Shown here: piece by piece, positions 1 to 9,459 of the stretch
Position numbering within the stretch: the first letter of the stretch is position 1
How the letters are laid out: every line of letters begins with the position of its first letter
Source of the DNA: Mongoliibacter ruber
GTDB lineage: Bacteria; Bacteroidota; Bacteroidia; Cytophagales; Cyclobacteriaceae
DNA: 64,000 bases
Assembly (NCBI RefSeq): GCF_003003005.1
Contig: NZ_PVTR01000002.1
Span: 62,001 to 126,000, forward strand
Direction: 5' to 3'
Notes under the pieces: model-generated
What the model saw: the letters and a program-made list of their open reading frames with translations, nothing else
What the model was told of the DNA's origin: nothing
Databases searched by the model: none
Position numbers and translations under genes: made by a program

Positions 1-2
1 CC

Positions 3-545
3 TTGTATGACAGGGTGTATGGATCAGGTAGGTGGAAGTACTCTACCATTTATTCCTTGTCTATTGGACAGGGAGAAATGCTAGTCACCCCACTTCAGAT
101 GGCGAACTTGGCAGCTATTTTTGCCAATAAAGGTTATTATTATGTCCCTCATCTAGTCAAAGCAATTGATGGAGACCCAAGAAGAATCCCTGAAAAGTAC
201 AGAACAAAAATGGATGTTGGTGTCGAATCTCATCACTTTGACCTGGTACAAGATGCCATGGCCGAGGCTATCTATGGCACAGCCGCCCGTGCTGCAATAA
301 AAGATATCACCATTGCAGGGAAAACGGGTACCGCCCAAAACCCCCAAGGTGAAGACCATTCTGTATTTATTGCATTCGCTCCAAAAGAAGATCCCAAAAT
401 CGCCATAGCTGTATATGTAGAAAATGCAGGCTGGGGCGGTCGAGCCGCTGCAAGTACGGCCAGTCTAATGATCGAAAAATACCTGCGCGGTGAAATTACG
501 CGCCCGTCCCTAGAAGAATACGTGTTGGCAGGAAAATTTATGTAA
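3..545 (+). CDS. mrdA: Penicillin-binding protein 2, C-terminal part (5' end outside window)
   Basis: This is the last 180 codons of a class B penicillin-binding protein, the transpeptidase that cross-links side-wall peptidoglycan during elongation. The reading frame is open to the window edge, so the true start lies upstream. The third transpeptidase motif is visible as GKTGTAQNP (about codon 106), and the stretch SIGQGEMLVTPLQMANLAA is typical of PBP2. The SxxK and SxN motifs are not in the window. The gene stops one base before the GTG of rodA, the usual SEDS/bPBP partner, which supports PBP2 rather than a division PBP3. Confidence 0.93.
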   Translation: MYDRVYGSGRWKYSTIYSLSIGQGEMLVTPLQMANLAAIFANKGYYYVPHLVKAIDGDPRRIPEKYRTKMDVGVESHHFDLVQDAMAEAIYGTAARAAIKDITIAGKTGTAQNPQGEDHSVFIAFAPKEDPKIAIAVYVENAGWGGRAAASTASLMIEKYLRGEITRPSLEEYVLAGKFM

Positions 546-546
546 A

Positions 547-1821
547 GTGAGACAGGACGATTTATACATCAATAAAATTGATTGGATTACAATAGCTATC
601 TATGCTGTATTGTTGCTTATTGGCTGGTTTAATATCTATGCTGCAGTATATGATGAGCAATTCCCAAAAAGTATTTTTGACTTATCGATTAACTCCGGCC
701 AACAACTGGTTCGTATAGGTGTCGCAGTGCTAATAATCCTACTGATTATGGTAGCTGATTATAGATTATTTGAAAACCTCTCATGGATATTGTATTTCCT
801 GTTTTTAGGTTTTCTGATCATAACTCCTTTTATAGGAAAAGAAGTGAACGGTCAAACCCTCTCAATCGGATTTGGATCTTTAAGGATTCAACCCGCTGAA
901 TTTGCTAAATTCACCACAGCTCTTGCTTTGGCCAAATTTATGGAAAGACCAAGCTTTGATCTCAGCCAAGTCAAACACCAACTACAAGCTTTGGCAATCA
1001 TTATGTTGCCCGTCTTTTTCATCATGTTGCAACCTGATACCGGTACTGCTATGGTGTTTTCTGCGTTTTTTATAATGTTCTACAGGGAGGGTATGCCTCA
1101 AAGATACTATGTCCTAGGTCTGACTTTTATCGCCATTTCATTATTGGCATTGGGTATAGAAAACAATCTTTACTTGGTAGTAGGTGTAGCAGCAGTTATT
1201 TTCTTGCTTATTATGATAGGCAAAAAAAAGATATCCAGAATTATAAGTTTTGCAATCCTAGGAATCGTCATTATCGGCTACAGCTATAGCTTGGATTATG
1301 TAGTCTCTAAATTGCCCGAACATCAGCAAAACAGGATCATGGTCCTTTTCAACCCAGATCTTGACCCCTTAGGGGCGGGTTGGAATGTGACACAATCAAA
1401 GATTGCCATCGGTTCGGGAGGTTTTCTGGGAAAAGGATATCTTGAAGGTACTCAAACCAAATTTGACTTTGTGCCGGAACAACACACAGATTTTATCTTT
1501 TGTACATTAGGGGAAGAGTTTGGCTGGCTTGGAAGTCTTATAGTTGTTACGCTTTTCTGTGCACTACTTGTTCGATTAGTCATGCTGGCAGAGAGACAAA
1601 AAAACCGTTTTTCCAGAGTATATGGTTACTGTGTAATTTCGATTCTCTTTTTCCATTTTATGATCAATATCGCCATGACTATTGGCTTGTTTCCTGTGGT
1701 AGGTATCCCCCTTCCTTTCTTTAGTTATGGAGGATCCTCACTTTGGTCATTTACCATTTTACTGTTTATTTTCATCAAATTAGATTCGCACAGAATTCAA
1801 TTGCTTGGAAGAATGGGCTAA
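547..1821 (+). CDS. rodA: RodA, SEDS-family peptidoglycan glycosyltransferase
   Basis: This 424-residue polytopic membrane protein polymerises lipid II into glycan strands together with PBP2. About ten hydrophobic segments run through the sequence. SEDS hallmarks near the end include the loop PEQHTDFIFCTLGEEFGWLG and the terminal GIPLPFFSYGGSS motif. The start is GTG at 547, one base after the mrdA stop, so the two are translationally linked. Length is normal for Bacteroidota RodA. FtsW is the alternative SEDS member, but the adjacent PBP2 favours RodA. Confidence 0.95.
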   Translation: MRQDDLYINKIDWITIAIYAVLLLIGWFNIYAAVYDEQFPKSIFDLSINSGQQLVRIGVAVLIILLIMVADYRLFENLSWILYFLFLGFLIITPFIGKEVNGQTLSIGFGSLRIQPAEFAKFTTALALAKFMERPSFDLSQVKHQLQALAIIMLPVFFIMLQPDTGTAMVFSAFFIMFYREGMPQRYYVLGLTFIAISLLALGIENNLYLVVGVAAVIFLLIMIGKKKISRIISFAILGIVIIGYSYSLDYVVSKLPEHQQNRIMVLFNPDLDPLGAGWNVTQSKIAIGSGGFLGKGYLEGTQTKFDFVPEQHTDFIFCTLGEEFGWLGSLIVVTLFCALLVRLVMLAERQKNRFSRVYGYCVISILFFHFMINIAMTIGLFPVVGIPLPFFSYGGSSLWSFTILLFIFIKLDSHRIQLLGRMG

Positions 1822-1962
1822 ATCATCCCAAAATAAAAAGCTATTTTCAAGATTCAAGTCATAAATTCTCTTCGATATACTCTTTTGCTCATGGCAAGTC
1901 CTTTTACAATTTTTAGGCTTCCATATATCGCTGTTGAAAAAAATTTCGATTGCATATTTGAT

Positions 1963-1990
1963 ATAAAAAAAGGGGTTTGTTAACCCCTTT
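1963..1990 (-). terminator. Rho-independent terminator of the unknown gene at 1980-3107
   Basis: AAAGGGGTT (1969-1977) pairs with AACCCCTTT (1982-1990) around a four-base loop. Read on the minus strand the stem is followed by a run of T. The TAA stop codon of the minus-strand gene (1980-1982) lies at the loop and stem edge, so translation ends inside the terminator. Confidence 0.8.
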
Positions 1991-3107
1991 GATCAAATTT
2001 CCGAAATACAACTTGAAGAAATTCATTTACAGGTTCTGAATCTTTATCCCAATTCAACTCCGAAACATAGCGCTGATTGATCACTTCTATTGCATCTACA
2101 AAATTTTCACACTTGTCAATAGACTTCAGTGCATGTTTTAACAAATCTGGGTTTCCTTCAAAAAGCTCCTTGGTGAACATGATCTTTTGATTGATACCCA
2201 AGCTTTCTGAAAGTTCTTTGATAGTACCTTTCATAATGCTGTACTCTTCATTTTCAAATCTAGCCCAAGCTTCAAGTGGGTCTATACTATCTGTTTGTTT
2301 ATAGGAAGCAACTTTCATGGCTTGAGTTTCGATGACATTTACCTCTTTGACTACATCTTTCGTGTCCGATTCAATAATTTCTTTTTTGACGTCCGGTTGA
2401 TGTACAACAACCTCTTTTGGTTTGGATACTTCTACATCTTCAATGGGAGTTAAAACATCATGTGATCTCTCTTTTTTCAATTCATCTCCAATTCTTAGCT
2501 TGGAAAAATCCAAAGGCAGGATATCATTCATCCCTTGAAGCAAAGATTCCGCTGATTCCAGGTTTTCTTCCTGTTGCTCAAAATTATGAGCTACTGCAGA
2601 CTTGTAGGCCTTTACAGAATATCCTAATCCAGCTCTATCTACCAGGTCATTGACCAAAGAAGAATGCCATTTGAAATATTTCTTATTTTCTCGGATGTAA
2701 TTGGGCAAATGCTGTTCAGGAGTTTTATCAAATTCTTCGCTGAAATATGCGACAGGATCAACTGCTAATAAAATTGAATATGCGGCTGCCTCTGCTAAAA
2801 GCGGTTCGAAATACTCTTTCTCTATCTTAATCGTTCGGGAAAGGACATTCATAAACTCCTTGAGCGCCTCGTGAACATTTTTATCTCTGTAATCAAAATA
2901 AGGATTGCTTTTAAGCTTCTCCAGCTCAAGCTGCCATGCCTCAAACAAGGTTTTGATTACAAAAAAATTAACCTGTGAAGAATTGGTCAGCTGCAGGATC
3001 TCCTGCCCTGTCATGTACTTTTTTTGAGAAAAATAACTATCACAGATTTTTTGTGAGTACTGTACTGCGTAGCTTTCTACGTATTGGCTGTTTAACTTAG
3101 CGTTCAT
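1980..3107 (-). CDS. Conserved-looking protein of unknown function, 375 aa
   Basis: I do not recognise a characterised family. The protein is soluble and acidic, with no signal peptide or membrane segment. Residues 1-190 are mostly helical by composition. Residues about 205-260 form a charged Lys/Glu/Val-rich linker, and a second small helical part follows (about 270-375). The start ATG at 3107 lies 38 bases from the divergent ferredoxin gene, so they probably share a promoter region. A two-domain protein with a charged linker suggests an adaptor or binding role, but nothing in the sequence fixes a function. Confidence 0.75.
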   Translation of the reverse strand: MNAKLNSQYVESYAVQYSQKICDSYFSQKKYMTGQEILQLTNSSQVNFFVIKTLFEAWQLELEKLKSNPYFDYRDKNVHEALKEFMNVLSRTIKIEKEYFEPLLAEAAAYSILLAVDPVAYFSEEFDKTPEQHLPNYIRENKKYFKWHSSLVNDLVDRAGLGYSVKAYKSAVAHNFEQQEENLESAESLLQGMNDILPLDFSKLRIGDELKKERSHDVLTPIEDVEVSKPKEVVVHQPDVKKEIIESDTKDVVKEVNVIETQAMKVASYKQTDSIDPLEAWARFENEEYSIMKGTIKELSESLGINQKIMFTKELFEGNPDLLKHALKSIDKCENFVDAIEVINQRYVSELNWDKDSEPVNEFLQVVFRKFDQRG

Positions 3108-3145
3108 TGCTTGAAGATAGTTTATACTAATCAGACACGAAAATA

Positions 3146-3472
3146 ATGCCGAAAATTATTATAGAGAATCTTAATCACTTGGAAATTAACACCAATGAAA
3201 GGGAAAGTAATGTAATTGAATTGATTCACGGGAATTTTATAGACTGGATGCATGCCTGCGGCAAAAAGGGGCGATGTACTACTTGTAAAATGATTGTAGT
3301 CGAAGGGGCGGAAAATCTTTCAGCGCAAACAGAACGGGAGGAATTTTTCAGGTCGAAGGGCAGGTTAAACAATTCCGAAAGATTATCTTGCCAAGCTAAA
3401 TTGAAAAAAGGAGAAATTACCATCCGTGTGGCTGACGAAAACAAGTTTCCACATATGGTTTACAGCGAATAA
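3146..3472 (+). CDS. 2Fe-2S ferredoxin
   Basis: This 108-residue protein has the plant/vertebrate-type 2Fe-2S pattern. Cys38, Cys44 and Cys47 occur as CGKKGRCTTC, with the fourth ligand Cys82 in RLSCQAKL. It would be a cytoplasmic one-electron carrier, partner unknown. It ends three bases before the thymidine kinase ATG, so the two are probably co-transcribed. Length and motif are normal for a small ferredoxin. The class is certain, but whether it serves FeS assembly or another redox enzyme is not. Confidence 0.9.
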   Translation: MPKIIIENLNHLEINTNERESNVIELIHGNFIDWMHACGKKGRCTTCKMIVVEGAENLSAQTEREEFFRSKGRLNNSERLSCQAKLKKGEITIRVADENKFPHMVYSE

Positions 3473-3475
3473 TAT

Positions 3476-4063
3476 ATGTTTATTGAACCTTCCATAGGTA
3501 AATCCAACCCAAAAGATAAAAAAGGACATATTGAAGTAATATGTGGGTCTATGTTTTCGGGAAAAACAGAAGAGCTTATCCGTAGACTAAACCGGGCCTT
3601 GATTGCAAAACAAAAAGTAGAAATTTTCAAACCTTCCATTGATAAGAGATACCATGAATTTGATGTGGTTTCACACAATGAAAGCTCTATAAGGTCTACT
3701 CCTGTACAGTTTGCCGAGGATATTATTCTACTGGCAGGTAATTGTGAGGTAGTGGGAATAGATGAAGTACAGTTTTTTGACAACAGGATCGTGCATGTCG
3801 CAACAGTCCTGGCCAACTCAGGAAAAAGGGTAATTCTTGCCGGTTTGGATATGGACTTTGAAGGGAACGCATTTGAACCTATGCCACAGCTCCTTTCTAT
3901 TGCTGAATATGTTACAAAAGTTCATGCTATTTGTATGAAATGTGGAGACCTGGCTTCTTATTCCTTCAGGTTAAGTGCCACCAAGGATAAGGTGCTTTTG
4001 GGGGAAAAAGAAAGCTACGAGGCCCGCTGCAGAAAATGCTTTTTTGAAGATAAAGACAAATAA
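3476..4063 (+). CDS. tdk: Thymidine kinase, type II
   Basis: The enzyme phosphorylates thymidine with ATP in the pyrimidine salvage pathway. The P-loop GSMFSGKT is at residues 24-31. The catalytic Glu is in DEVQFF (Glu97), and the structural zinc site is formed by Cys153, Cys156, Cys185 and Cys188. The length of 195 aa is typical. It follows the ferredoxin by three bases and precedes porZ by four bases, so ferredoxin-tdk-porZ-recO form one tight gene string. Confidence 0.96.
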   Translation: MFIEPSIGKSNPKDKKGHIEVICGSMFSGKTEELIRRLNRALIAKQKVEIFKPSIDKRYHEFDVVSHNESSIRSTPVQFAEDIILLAGNCEVVGIDEVQFFDNRIVHVATVLANSGKRVILAGLDMDFEGNAFEPMPQLLSIAEYVTKVHAICMKCGDLASYSFRLSATKDKVLLGEKESYEARCRKCFFEDKDK

Positions 4064-4067
4064 GCTC

Positions 4068-6287
4068 ATGGTAAAAAGCTGTCAAGTGGGTTGCTGTTTG
4101 TTTTTTGATAATTGCCGCTTTTGGGCATTAGCTTTAATCTCGACACTGACTTGCCAATTTTCATTTTCACAATCCAATATACCAGTTGGGACTTGGCAGA
4201 TTCACAATTCATACCTTGACAGCGGAATACTTACAGGATCTGAAACATCCATATTTTCAATCACCGGCAATGCTGTTTTTTATTTGAATGTAAATACGAG
4301 AGAGGTAAATACTCTTACGGTGCTAGATGGGCTCTATGATCAAAACTTTACTACAGGCACTTTCGCTCCAAATTCAAAAAAACTTATCCTCTCTTATCCT
4401 GACGGTAGCATTCAACTGATAGGAGAAAGAGAAATCAGCACCATCACACCCTTAAGGGATAACCCCCAAATCAACCAAAAGAGGATCAATTCCATTAAAG
4501 TAAAAGGCAATTTGGCTTTATTATCCGGGGCTTTTGGGATGGCTGTGTTGAATGTTGGTAATGAAACTTTTGAGGCTTCGTTTACCAACTTGGGAAAAAA
4601 CGGAGATGCCTTAGAAATTTTTGACCTGACAGAAGATCCGTCAAGATATTATTTGGCTACCGCAAATGGCCTTTTGATAGGAAATAAATCCCGCAACTTG
4701 AACGACTTCCGAAATTGGGAAAGAGTGGCTGAAACAGGAAATTCCCTAATTGAAACTGAAACAATAGGTAGCCAAGTATTTACGATTGACGAAAAAGGAA
4801 CACTTTCCCTTTTTAATAGAGAAACCTTTGAGTTGGAGAATATCATCGGGATCAGTAAAGCTAAAAACTTACATTTTTTTGGAGAAAGGCTTTTTTTTCA
4901 AATGGATAATAGTGTCTATTCAATAAACGAGAATGGATCATGGAACCTTTATTATAATAATGAAGCCCAGAATATTTTTTCAGATTACTTCATTTCTAAC
5001 TCCGGTTTTTTCCTTCAGATCAAAGGTGAAGGAATTGTCACAGGAGATGGCTCCACTTTTTCACCAAATGCACCACTTGCTCAGATCAAAAACTTCCTTC
5101 CAAGCAGGGAGGGTTCATTTGCCATCCCATATTTTCAAAACTTACAAGGAGAGATCAAATTGGCCAACAGACAAATCCTAAGTCGCCTTTTTCAAGGAAG
5201 GTGGGAGAAATTGGTATCTCCGGAAGAAATATTGACAATAGCTCAGATTGGATTTGACATTTACTTTGGAACAAATACTGGATTGTGGAAAAAGACAGGC
5301 AATAACCTCATAGGAGTTACACTGCCAGGATTGCAAGATCAACCTTCGGTAAGCAGTCTCCATGTAGACCAAAATGCAAATCTTTGGATTGGTCTAGGAA
5401 ATGGTGATTCAAAGCTTTACAAATTGACTCTAAGAGGTGAATTGGAGCAAGTAAATGTTCCCGGTTTAGCAATCCCTTACAAAATCATTTCAGATCGGGC
5501 TTCAAATTTATGGATACTCCAGAGAAATCAGTCTGGCAATTCCAGTCTTCAGGTTTTCAATGAGAATTCAGGATTGAACAGAATGATCGGCACAGTCAAT
5601 AGTACTGGCGGATTGGCTAATGCTAATCTTCTTGACATAGATATTGATTACAATCAGCGTGTTTGGATAGGAACAGAAAATGGTGTTGCTTACATTCCCA
5701 ATGCCAATACCATCAGCAATAGCAGCACAGTCAATACGATAGTCCCCAATTATTTGGGGAGGCCATTATTGGCTGGGGTTATTGTTTCCCAGGTGAAAAC
5801 AGCCCCGGATCAGACCAAATGGTTTGGTACAGAAAATGAAGGAATATGGAGGTTTTCGGAGTTTGGTGATGAGCTCATTGAGCAATTTGGAAGGAACAAC
5901 AGTCCCTTGGTTTCAAACCGAGTGGAGAACTTGAATCTAGATCCGTCTTCCGGAGAATTGCTGATTGTTCAAGAGAATGCATCATTCTCCTACAGGACTT
6001 CTGCCATAGAGTCCTATGCATCATTGGAAGAACTCAAAATCTTCCCAAATCCGGTAAGGCCTGAATTTAATGGGCTCTTGAGTATTGAGGGACTCACTGA
6101 TTTTGCTCAGGTAAAAGTAACCACCTCGGCAGGAAGAGTGGTTTATTCTGCGGAGATCAGAGGAGGGAAAGCAACTTGGAACCTACTGGCACTTCAGGGA
6201 GGCAGGGTGCAGCCTGGCGTGTACTTGGTATGGGTCATGGATGAATCGGGAAAAGAGCGGGTCTCAGGTAAATTTGTTGTTTTGTAA
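4068..6287 (+). CDS. porZ: PorZ-like T9SS protein, two beta-propellers plus C-terminal sorting domain
   Basis: PorZ is a surface component of the type IX secretion system attachment machinery. In Porphyromonas it delivers anionic LPS to the sortase PorU. This 739-aa protein has a signal peptide (about residues 1-35, ending SFSQ). Two-component-regulator-type propeller repeats follow, such as LWIGLGNG, VWIGTENGVAY and KWFGTENEGIWRF, and the end is a T9SS type-A sorting domain starting at the FPNPV motif. The open frame extends upstream to 3975 inside tdk. The ATG at 4068, four bases after the tdk stop, is preferred because it starts the signal peptide. The recO start overlaps its stop. An orphan two-component-regulator propeller protein is the alternative, but architecture and recO linkage favour PorZ. 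Confidence 0.82.
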   Translation: MVKSCQVGCCLFFDNCRFWALALISTLTCQFSFSQSNIPVGTWQIHNSYLDSGILTGSETSIFSITGNAVFYLNVNTREVNTLTVLDGLYDQNFTTGTFAPNSKKLILSYPDGSIQLIGEREISTITPLRDNPQINQKRINSIKVKGNLALLSGAFGMAVLNVGNETFEASFTNLGKNGDALEIFDLTEDPSRYYLATANGLLIGNKSRNLNDFRNWERVAETGNSLIETETIGSQVFTIDEKGTLSLFNRETFELENIIGISKAKNLHFFGERLFFQMDNSVYSINENGSWNLYYNNEAQNIFSDYFISNSGFFLQIKGEGIVTGDGSTFSPNAPLAQIKNFLPSREGSFAIPYFQNLQGEIKLANRQILSRLFQGRWEKLVSPEEILTIAQIGFDIYFGTNTGLWKKTGNNLIGVTLPGLQDQPSVSSLHVDQNANLWIGLGNGDSKLYKLTLRGELEQVNVPGLAIPYKIISDRASNLWILQRNQSGNSSLQVFNENSGLNRMIGTVNSTGGLANANLLDIDIDYNQRVWIGTENGVAYIPNANTISNSSTVNTIVPNYLGRPLLAGVIVSQVKTAPDQTKWFGTENEGIWRFSEFGDELIEQFGRNNSPLVSNRVENLNLDPSSGELLIVQENASFSYRTSAIESYASLEELKIFPNPVRPEFNGLLSIEGLTDFAQVKVTTSAGRVVYSAEIRGGKATWNLLALQGGRVQPGVYLVWVMDESGKERVSGKFVVL

Positions 6288-6973
6288 TGCTAAAAAAAAC
6301 TGACGGGATAGTTCTTTCCTACCTGAGGTATCAAGAAACCTCCATAATCACTAAGGTTTTTACACGAGATTTTGGGCTCAAAAGCTACATTATCAATGGT
6401 GTCCGAAGCAGCAAAGCCAAAAGTAAAATGGCCTTGTATCAACCTTTGACTATCTTAGAGATGGTGGTTTATGAAAAAGAAAACGCCAATATCAACAGAA
6501 TTTCAGAAGCCAAACTTCGACAAGCATTTCAGACAATCCCATTTGATTTCTACAAATCGGGCATTGCTATGTTCATGGCTGAGGTGCTTTCAAAGTCAAT
6601 TTATGAAAGTTACCAAAATGAAGACCTTTTTGATTTCCTTGTTCAAACCATTGCATTTTTGGATAGTGAAGAAGTATACCTGAGTCATTTTCCGATTGTT
6701 TTTTTATGGGAAACTTCCAAGTACTTGGGCTTTTCACCGGACAATGCAAGGGGGTTTTTTGAAGAAATACAGGAAAACATTACCAATCAAATGGATTGGG
6801 GAAAAGAAATGCAGTCCCTAAATATGATCATCGATCAGTCATTTGCTTGTCGGGAAAAGATTCCCTCCAAAACCCGAAGAGATCTTCTTGACCATATGCT
6901 ATTACTTTACAGCAAGCATTTGGATTTCAATGGAGACTGGAAGTCAGTAAAAGTCTTGCGCCAACTGATGTAA
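6287..6973 (+). CDS. recO: DNA repair protein RecO
   Basis: RecO anneals SSB-coated DNA and loads RecA in the RecFOR gap-repair pathway. The 228-aa protein opens with the RecO-type OB fold: KTDGIVLSYLRYQETSIITK, then the SYIINGVRSSKAK loop. A helical C-terminal part follows. The zinc-ribbon cysteines found in many RecO proteins are absent (only one Cys is visible), as is common in Bacteroidota. Start and porZ stop overlap as TAATG, so translation is coupled. Confidence 0.93.
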   Translation: MLKKTDGIVLSYLRYQETSIITKVFTRDFGLKSYIINGVRSSKAKSKMALYQPLTILEMVVYEKENANINRISEAKLRQAFQTIPFDFYKSGIAMFMAEVLSKSIYESYQNEDLFDFLVQTIAFLDSEEVYLSHFPIVFLWETSKYLGFSPDNARGFFEEIQENITNQMDWGKEMQSLNMIIDQSFACREKIPSKTRRDLLDHMLLLYSKHLDFNGDWKSVKVLRQLM

Positions 6974-7240
6974 TAAGCGCCTTGATTTTGAGAATGTTCG
7001 GTCAAAAATCGATGATTTAAAGAAAACATTGTCAAGTAAACAGGTATTGGCAGTGATAAGGGAATAAAAACTTGCGTATTAAGTATTGAACAGTTAATAT
7101 TGTGACATAACAGTATTTGAAGAATCCTCTCCCCGGGGATTTTAACTATCCTGAATTTCTTTTTACTTCAGTTAAATAGTAATCAATACATCATCATTTC
7201 AATTTACATCACAGTATTAATTTAATTTCGTAAGCTTTTT

Positions 7241-9046
7241 ATGTATAACATAGAAGAATTAAGGATCAGACTTCTATCAGAGTTGAAGGAGATCGCCGAG
7301 GAGTTGGGAGTAAAAAACTTCAAAAATCTCAAAAAAGATGACCTTGTATATGCCATTCTGGACCAACAGGCCATCACTCCTGAACAAGCACTCCCAAAAA
7401 AGAAACCTTCTGTCACTGAAGACGAACCAAAGAAGGAAGAAAAAAAGACGGAGCCCAAAGCAAACTCACCCAAAGCTGAAGCTCCTGAAAACAAACCTGC
7501 TTTTAAAAGGCAAAATGTAACTGAACTTCCAAAGGATGCACCTAAAGAGGAGTCAAGACCGAAAAAATCTGAAGCTTCCAAACCTACACCAAAAAAAGTA
7601 GAGCATAAACCTAAAGGAGAATCAGCGCCTAAAAGGGAATCTCCTTCTAAAGCGGAATCAGCACCTAAGGCAGAGTCAGCGCCTAAAGTGGAGCCAACAA
7701 AAGAGGAAAAAAAACCTATTCCTCCACAACCGGAAGCTGATGAAAAGCCAAAGTTTATCCGACCTAGAAGAAAAGTGGTGGAAGTAGAACCTACACCAGC
7801 ACCGGAAAAGCCACAAGAACAGGAAATAGAAATCCCTAGGAGAAAAAACATAAGGGATACAGAGGAAGCGCACATTCCAGCCGCTGAAGTCGTCTCTTCC
7901 AGAAAAAAACCATACGTAAGTCCGAAAGAATTTGAAGGTATTATAGAAAATGAAGGAGTACTGGAAATCATGTCCGAAGGATATGGCTTTATGAGGTCTC
8001 TTGATTACAATTACCTTGCTTCACCAGACGATATATACGTATCCCCATCTCAAATCAAACTTTTTGGACTGAAGACAGGAGATCATATCAAAGGCTCTAT
8101 CAGACCTCCTAAAGAAGGCGAGAAGTATTTTGCCCTTCTTAAAGTAATTACCGTAAACGGGAAAACAACCGAAGAAATCAGAGATAGGATTCCTTTCGAA
8201 TACCTCACTCCATTATTCCCGGAAGAAAGACTAAACCTTTCTACAAAGGCAGACCATTACTCTACCCGAATCCTAGATTTGTTTGCTCCAATCGGTAAAG
8301 GACAAAGAGGTATGATTGTAGCGCAGCCAAAGACAGGTAAAACTGTATTGTTGCAACAGATTGCCAATGCCATAGCGGAAAATCATCCTGAAGTACATTT
8401 GATGATTCTACTGGTAGATGAAAGACCTGAAGAGGTTACTGACATGGCACGTTCTGTAAAGGCGGAAGTAATATCTTCCACATTTGATGAACAAGCTGAA
8501 CGACATGTAAAGGTTGCCACTATTGTACTCGAGAAGGCCAAAAGAATGGTAGAGTGCGGTCATGATGTAGTAATACTTCTTGACTCCATCACCAGACTTG
8601 CCAGGGCTTACAATACCGTAGTGCCATCATCAGGAAAAATCCTTTCCGGTGGTGTGGATGCCAATGCATTACACAAACCGAAGAGATTCTTTGGTGCGGC
8701 CCGTAATGTAGAAAATGGAGGTTCATTGACCATCATTGCTACAGCATTGGTAGAAACAGGTTCTAAAATGGACGAAGTGATCTTTGAAGAATTCAAAGGT
8801 ACTGGCAACATGGAATTGGCACTGGACAGAAAACTATCCAACAGAAGAATCTATCCAGCCATCGATGTACCTGGTTCAGGTACAAGAAGAGAGGATTTGC
8901 TCATGGACAAAGAAGAAATGCAAAGGGTGTGGATCCTGCGCAAGCTTATGTCCGACATGACTTCTCAAGAAGCAATGGAGTTCCTATTGCAAAGAATGAA
9001 AGGCACAAGAGACAATACCGAGTTTTTGATATCCATGAATGGGTAA
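7241..9046 (+). CDS. rho: Transcription termination factor Rho with long charged N-terminal insert
   Basis: Rho is the hexameric RNA-dependent ATPase that ends transcription of untranslated RNA. Residues 1-45 are the Rho N-domain ([21 protein letters not shown]). Residues about 48-225 are a disordered Lys/Glu/Pro-rich insert with tandem ESAPKx units. The cold-shock-like RNA-binding domain follows, then the RecA-type core. The P-loop is QPKTGKT (Lys367) and Walker B lies in [17 protein letters not shown]. At 601 aa it is longer than the roughly 420 aa of E. coli Rho because of the insert, which is common in Bacteroidota. A 267-bp gap upstream and a terminator at 9074 make it a single-gene unit. 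Confidence 0.97.
   Translation: MYNIEELRIRLLSELKEIAEELGVKNFKNLKKDDLVYAILDQQAITPEQALPKKKPSVTEDEPKKEEKKTEPKANSPKAEAPENKPAFKRQNVTELPKDAPKEESRPKKSEASKPTPKKVEHKPKGESAPKRESPSKAESAPKAESAPKVEPTKEEKKPIPPQPEADEKPKFIRPRRKVVEVEPTPAPEKPQEQEIEIPRRKNIRDTEEAHIPAAEVVSSRKKPYVSPKEFEGIIENEGVLEIMSEGYGFMRSLDYNYLASPDDIYVSPSQIKLFGLKTGDHIKGSIRPPKEGEKYFALLKVITVNGKTTEEIRDRIPFEYLTPLFPEERLNLSTKADHYSTRILDLFAPIGKGQRGMIVAQPKTGKTVLLQQIANAIAENHPEVHLMILLVDERPEEVTDMARSVKAEVISSTFDEQAERHVKVATIVLEKAKRMVECGHDVVILLDSITRLARAYNTVVPSSGKILSGGVDANALHKPKRFFGAARNVENGGSLTIIATALVETGSKMDEVIFEEFKGTGNMELALDRKLSNRRIYPAIDVPGSGTRREDLLMDKEEMQRVWILRKLMSDMTSQEAMEFLLQRMKGTRDNTEFLISMNG
7619..7690 (+). repeat. Four tandem 18-bp units inside rho
   Basis: Four imperfect 18-bp copies (start points 7619, 7637, 7655, 7673) encode E-S-[AP]-[PS]-K-x in the disordered insert of Rho. 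Copies differ by several bases, mostly synonymous or conservative. Such units can expand or contract by slippage without shifting the frame. Confidence 0.85.
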
Positions 9047-9073
9047 CAGAAAGTCTCAGATAAAATAAAAAAG

Positions 9074-9099
9074 CCGGTCAAATGATCGGTTTTTTTTTT
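9074..9099 (+). terminator. Rho-independent terminator after rho
   Basis: CCGGTCA and TGATCGG pair (with one G-T pair) around a small loop and are followed by ten T. It lies 27 bases after the rho stop codon. Confidence 0.88.
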
Positions 9100-9389
9100 A
9101 CCTGCTCCGGTCAGACATATTTCTTTATCCTTCTTTGAAAGTATTTTTTTTGTAATTAAGCCAATTCAGATGGCATAATTTAAACTATATCTCAATGATA
9201 CCTACCCTAGATAGTTCTCATCATACAAATTAGAATGGCGTTTTTAGGGTCTATTTTTCCTACTAGAATAGGCATTTGAATAAGGTTGTTTTTTGAAACT
9301 AATCGAATCCCTAAAACTCTATTGTATTCGAAATACATAAAGTTTAATACAAAAAACATTATTTATTTTTTTATAAAAACTCTTTGACT

Positions 9390-9397
9390 TATTTTTG
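9390..9397 (+). promoter_or_regulatory. Candidate -7 box (TATTTTTG) of the glycine-rich gene
   Basis: TATTTTTG fits the Bacteroidota TANNTTTG consensus and lies 62 bases before the ATG at 9460. No good TTTG -33 box is present at 19-21 bases spacing, so the call rests on the -7 element only. Confidence 0.4.
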
Positions 9398-9459
9398 CGC
9401 TGTCAATCAGATTGATACGCCCCGAATATTTATGAACACTTTTATACTTTAATCATTTC

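Larger units (their letters stand above)
9047..9459. other. 413-bp intergenic region between rho and the glycine-rich gene
   Basis: It holds the rho terminator (9074-9099) and, near the right end, a Bacteroidota -7-like box. The middle is AT-rich and has no open frame with coding character on either strand. I see no RNA gene in it. Confidence 0.7.

Noticed and set aside
7222-7971. 249-aa minus-strand frame opposite rho
   Set aside because: Its Ser/Gly/Phe-rich sequence is the complement of the Lys/Glu/Pro-rich Rho insert.
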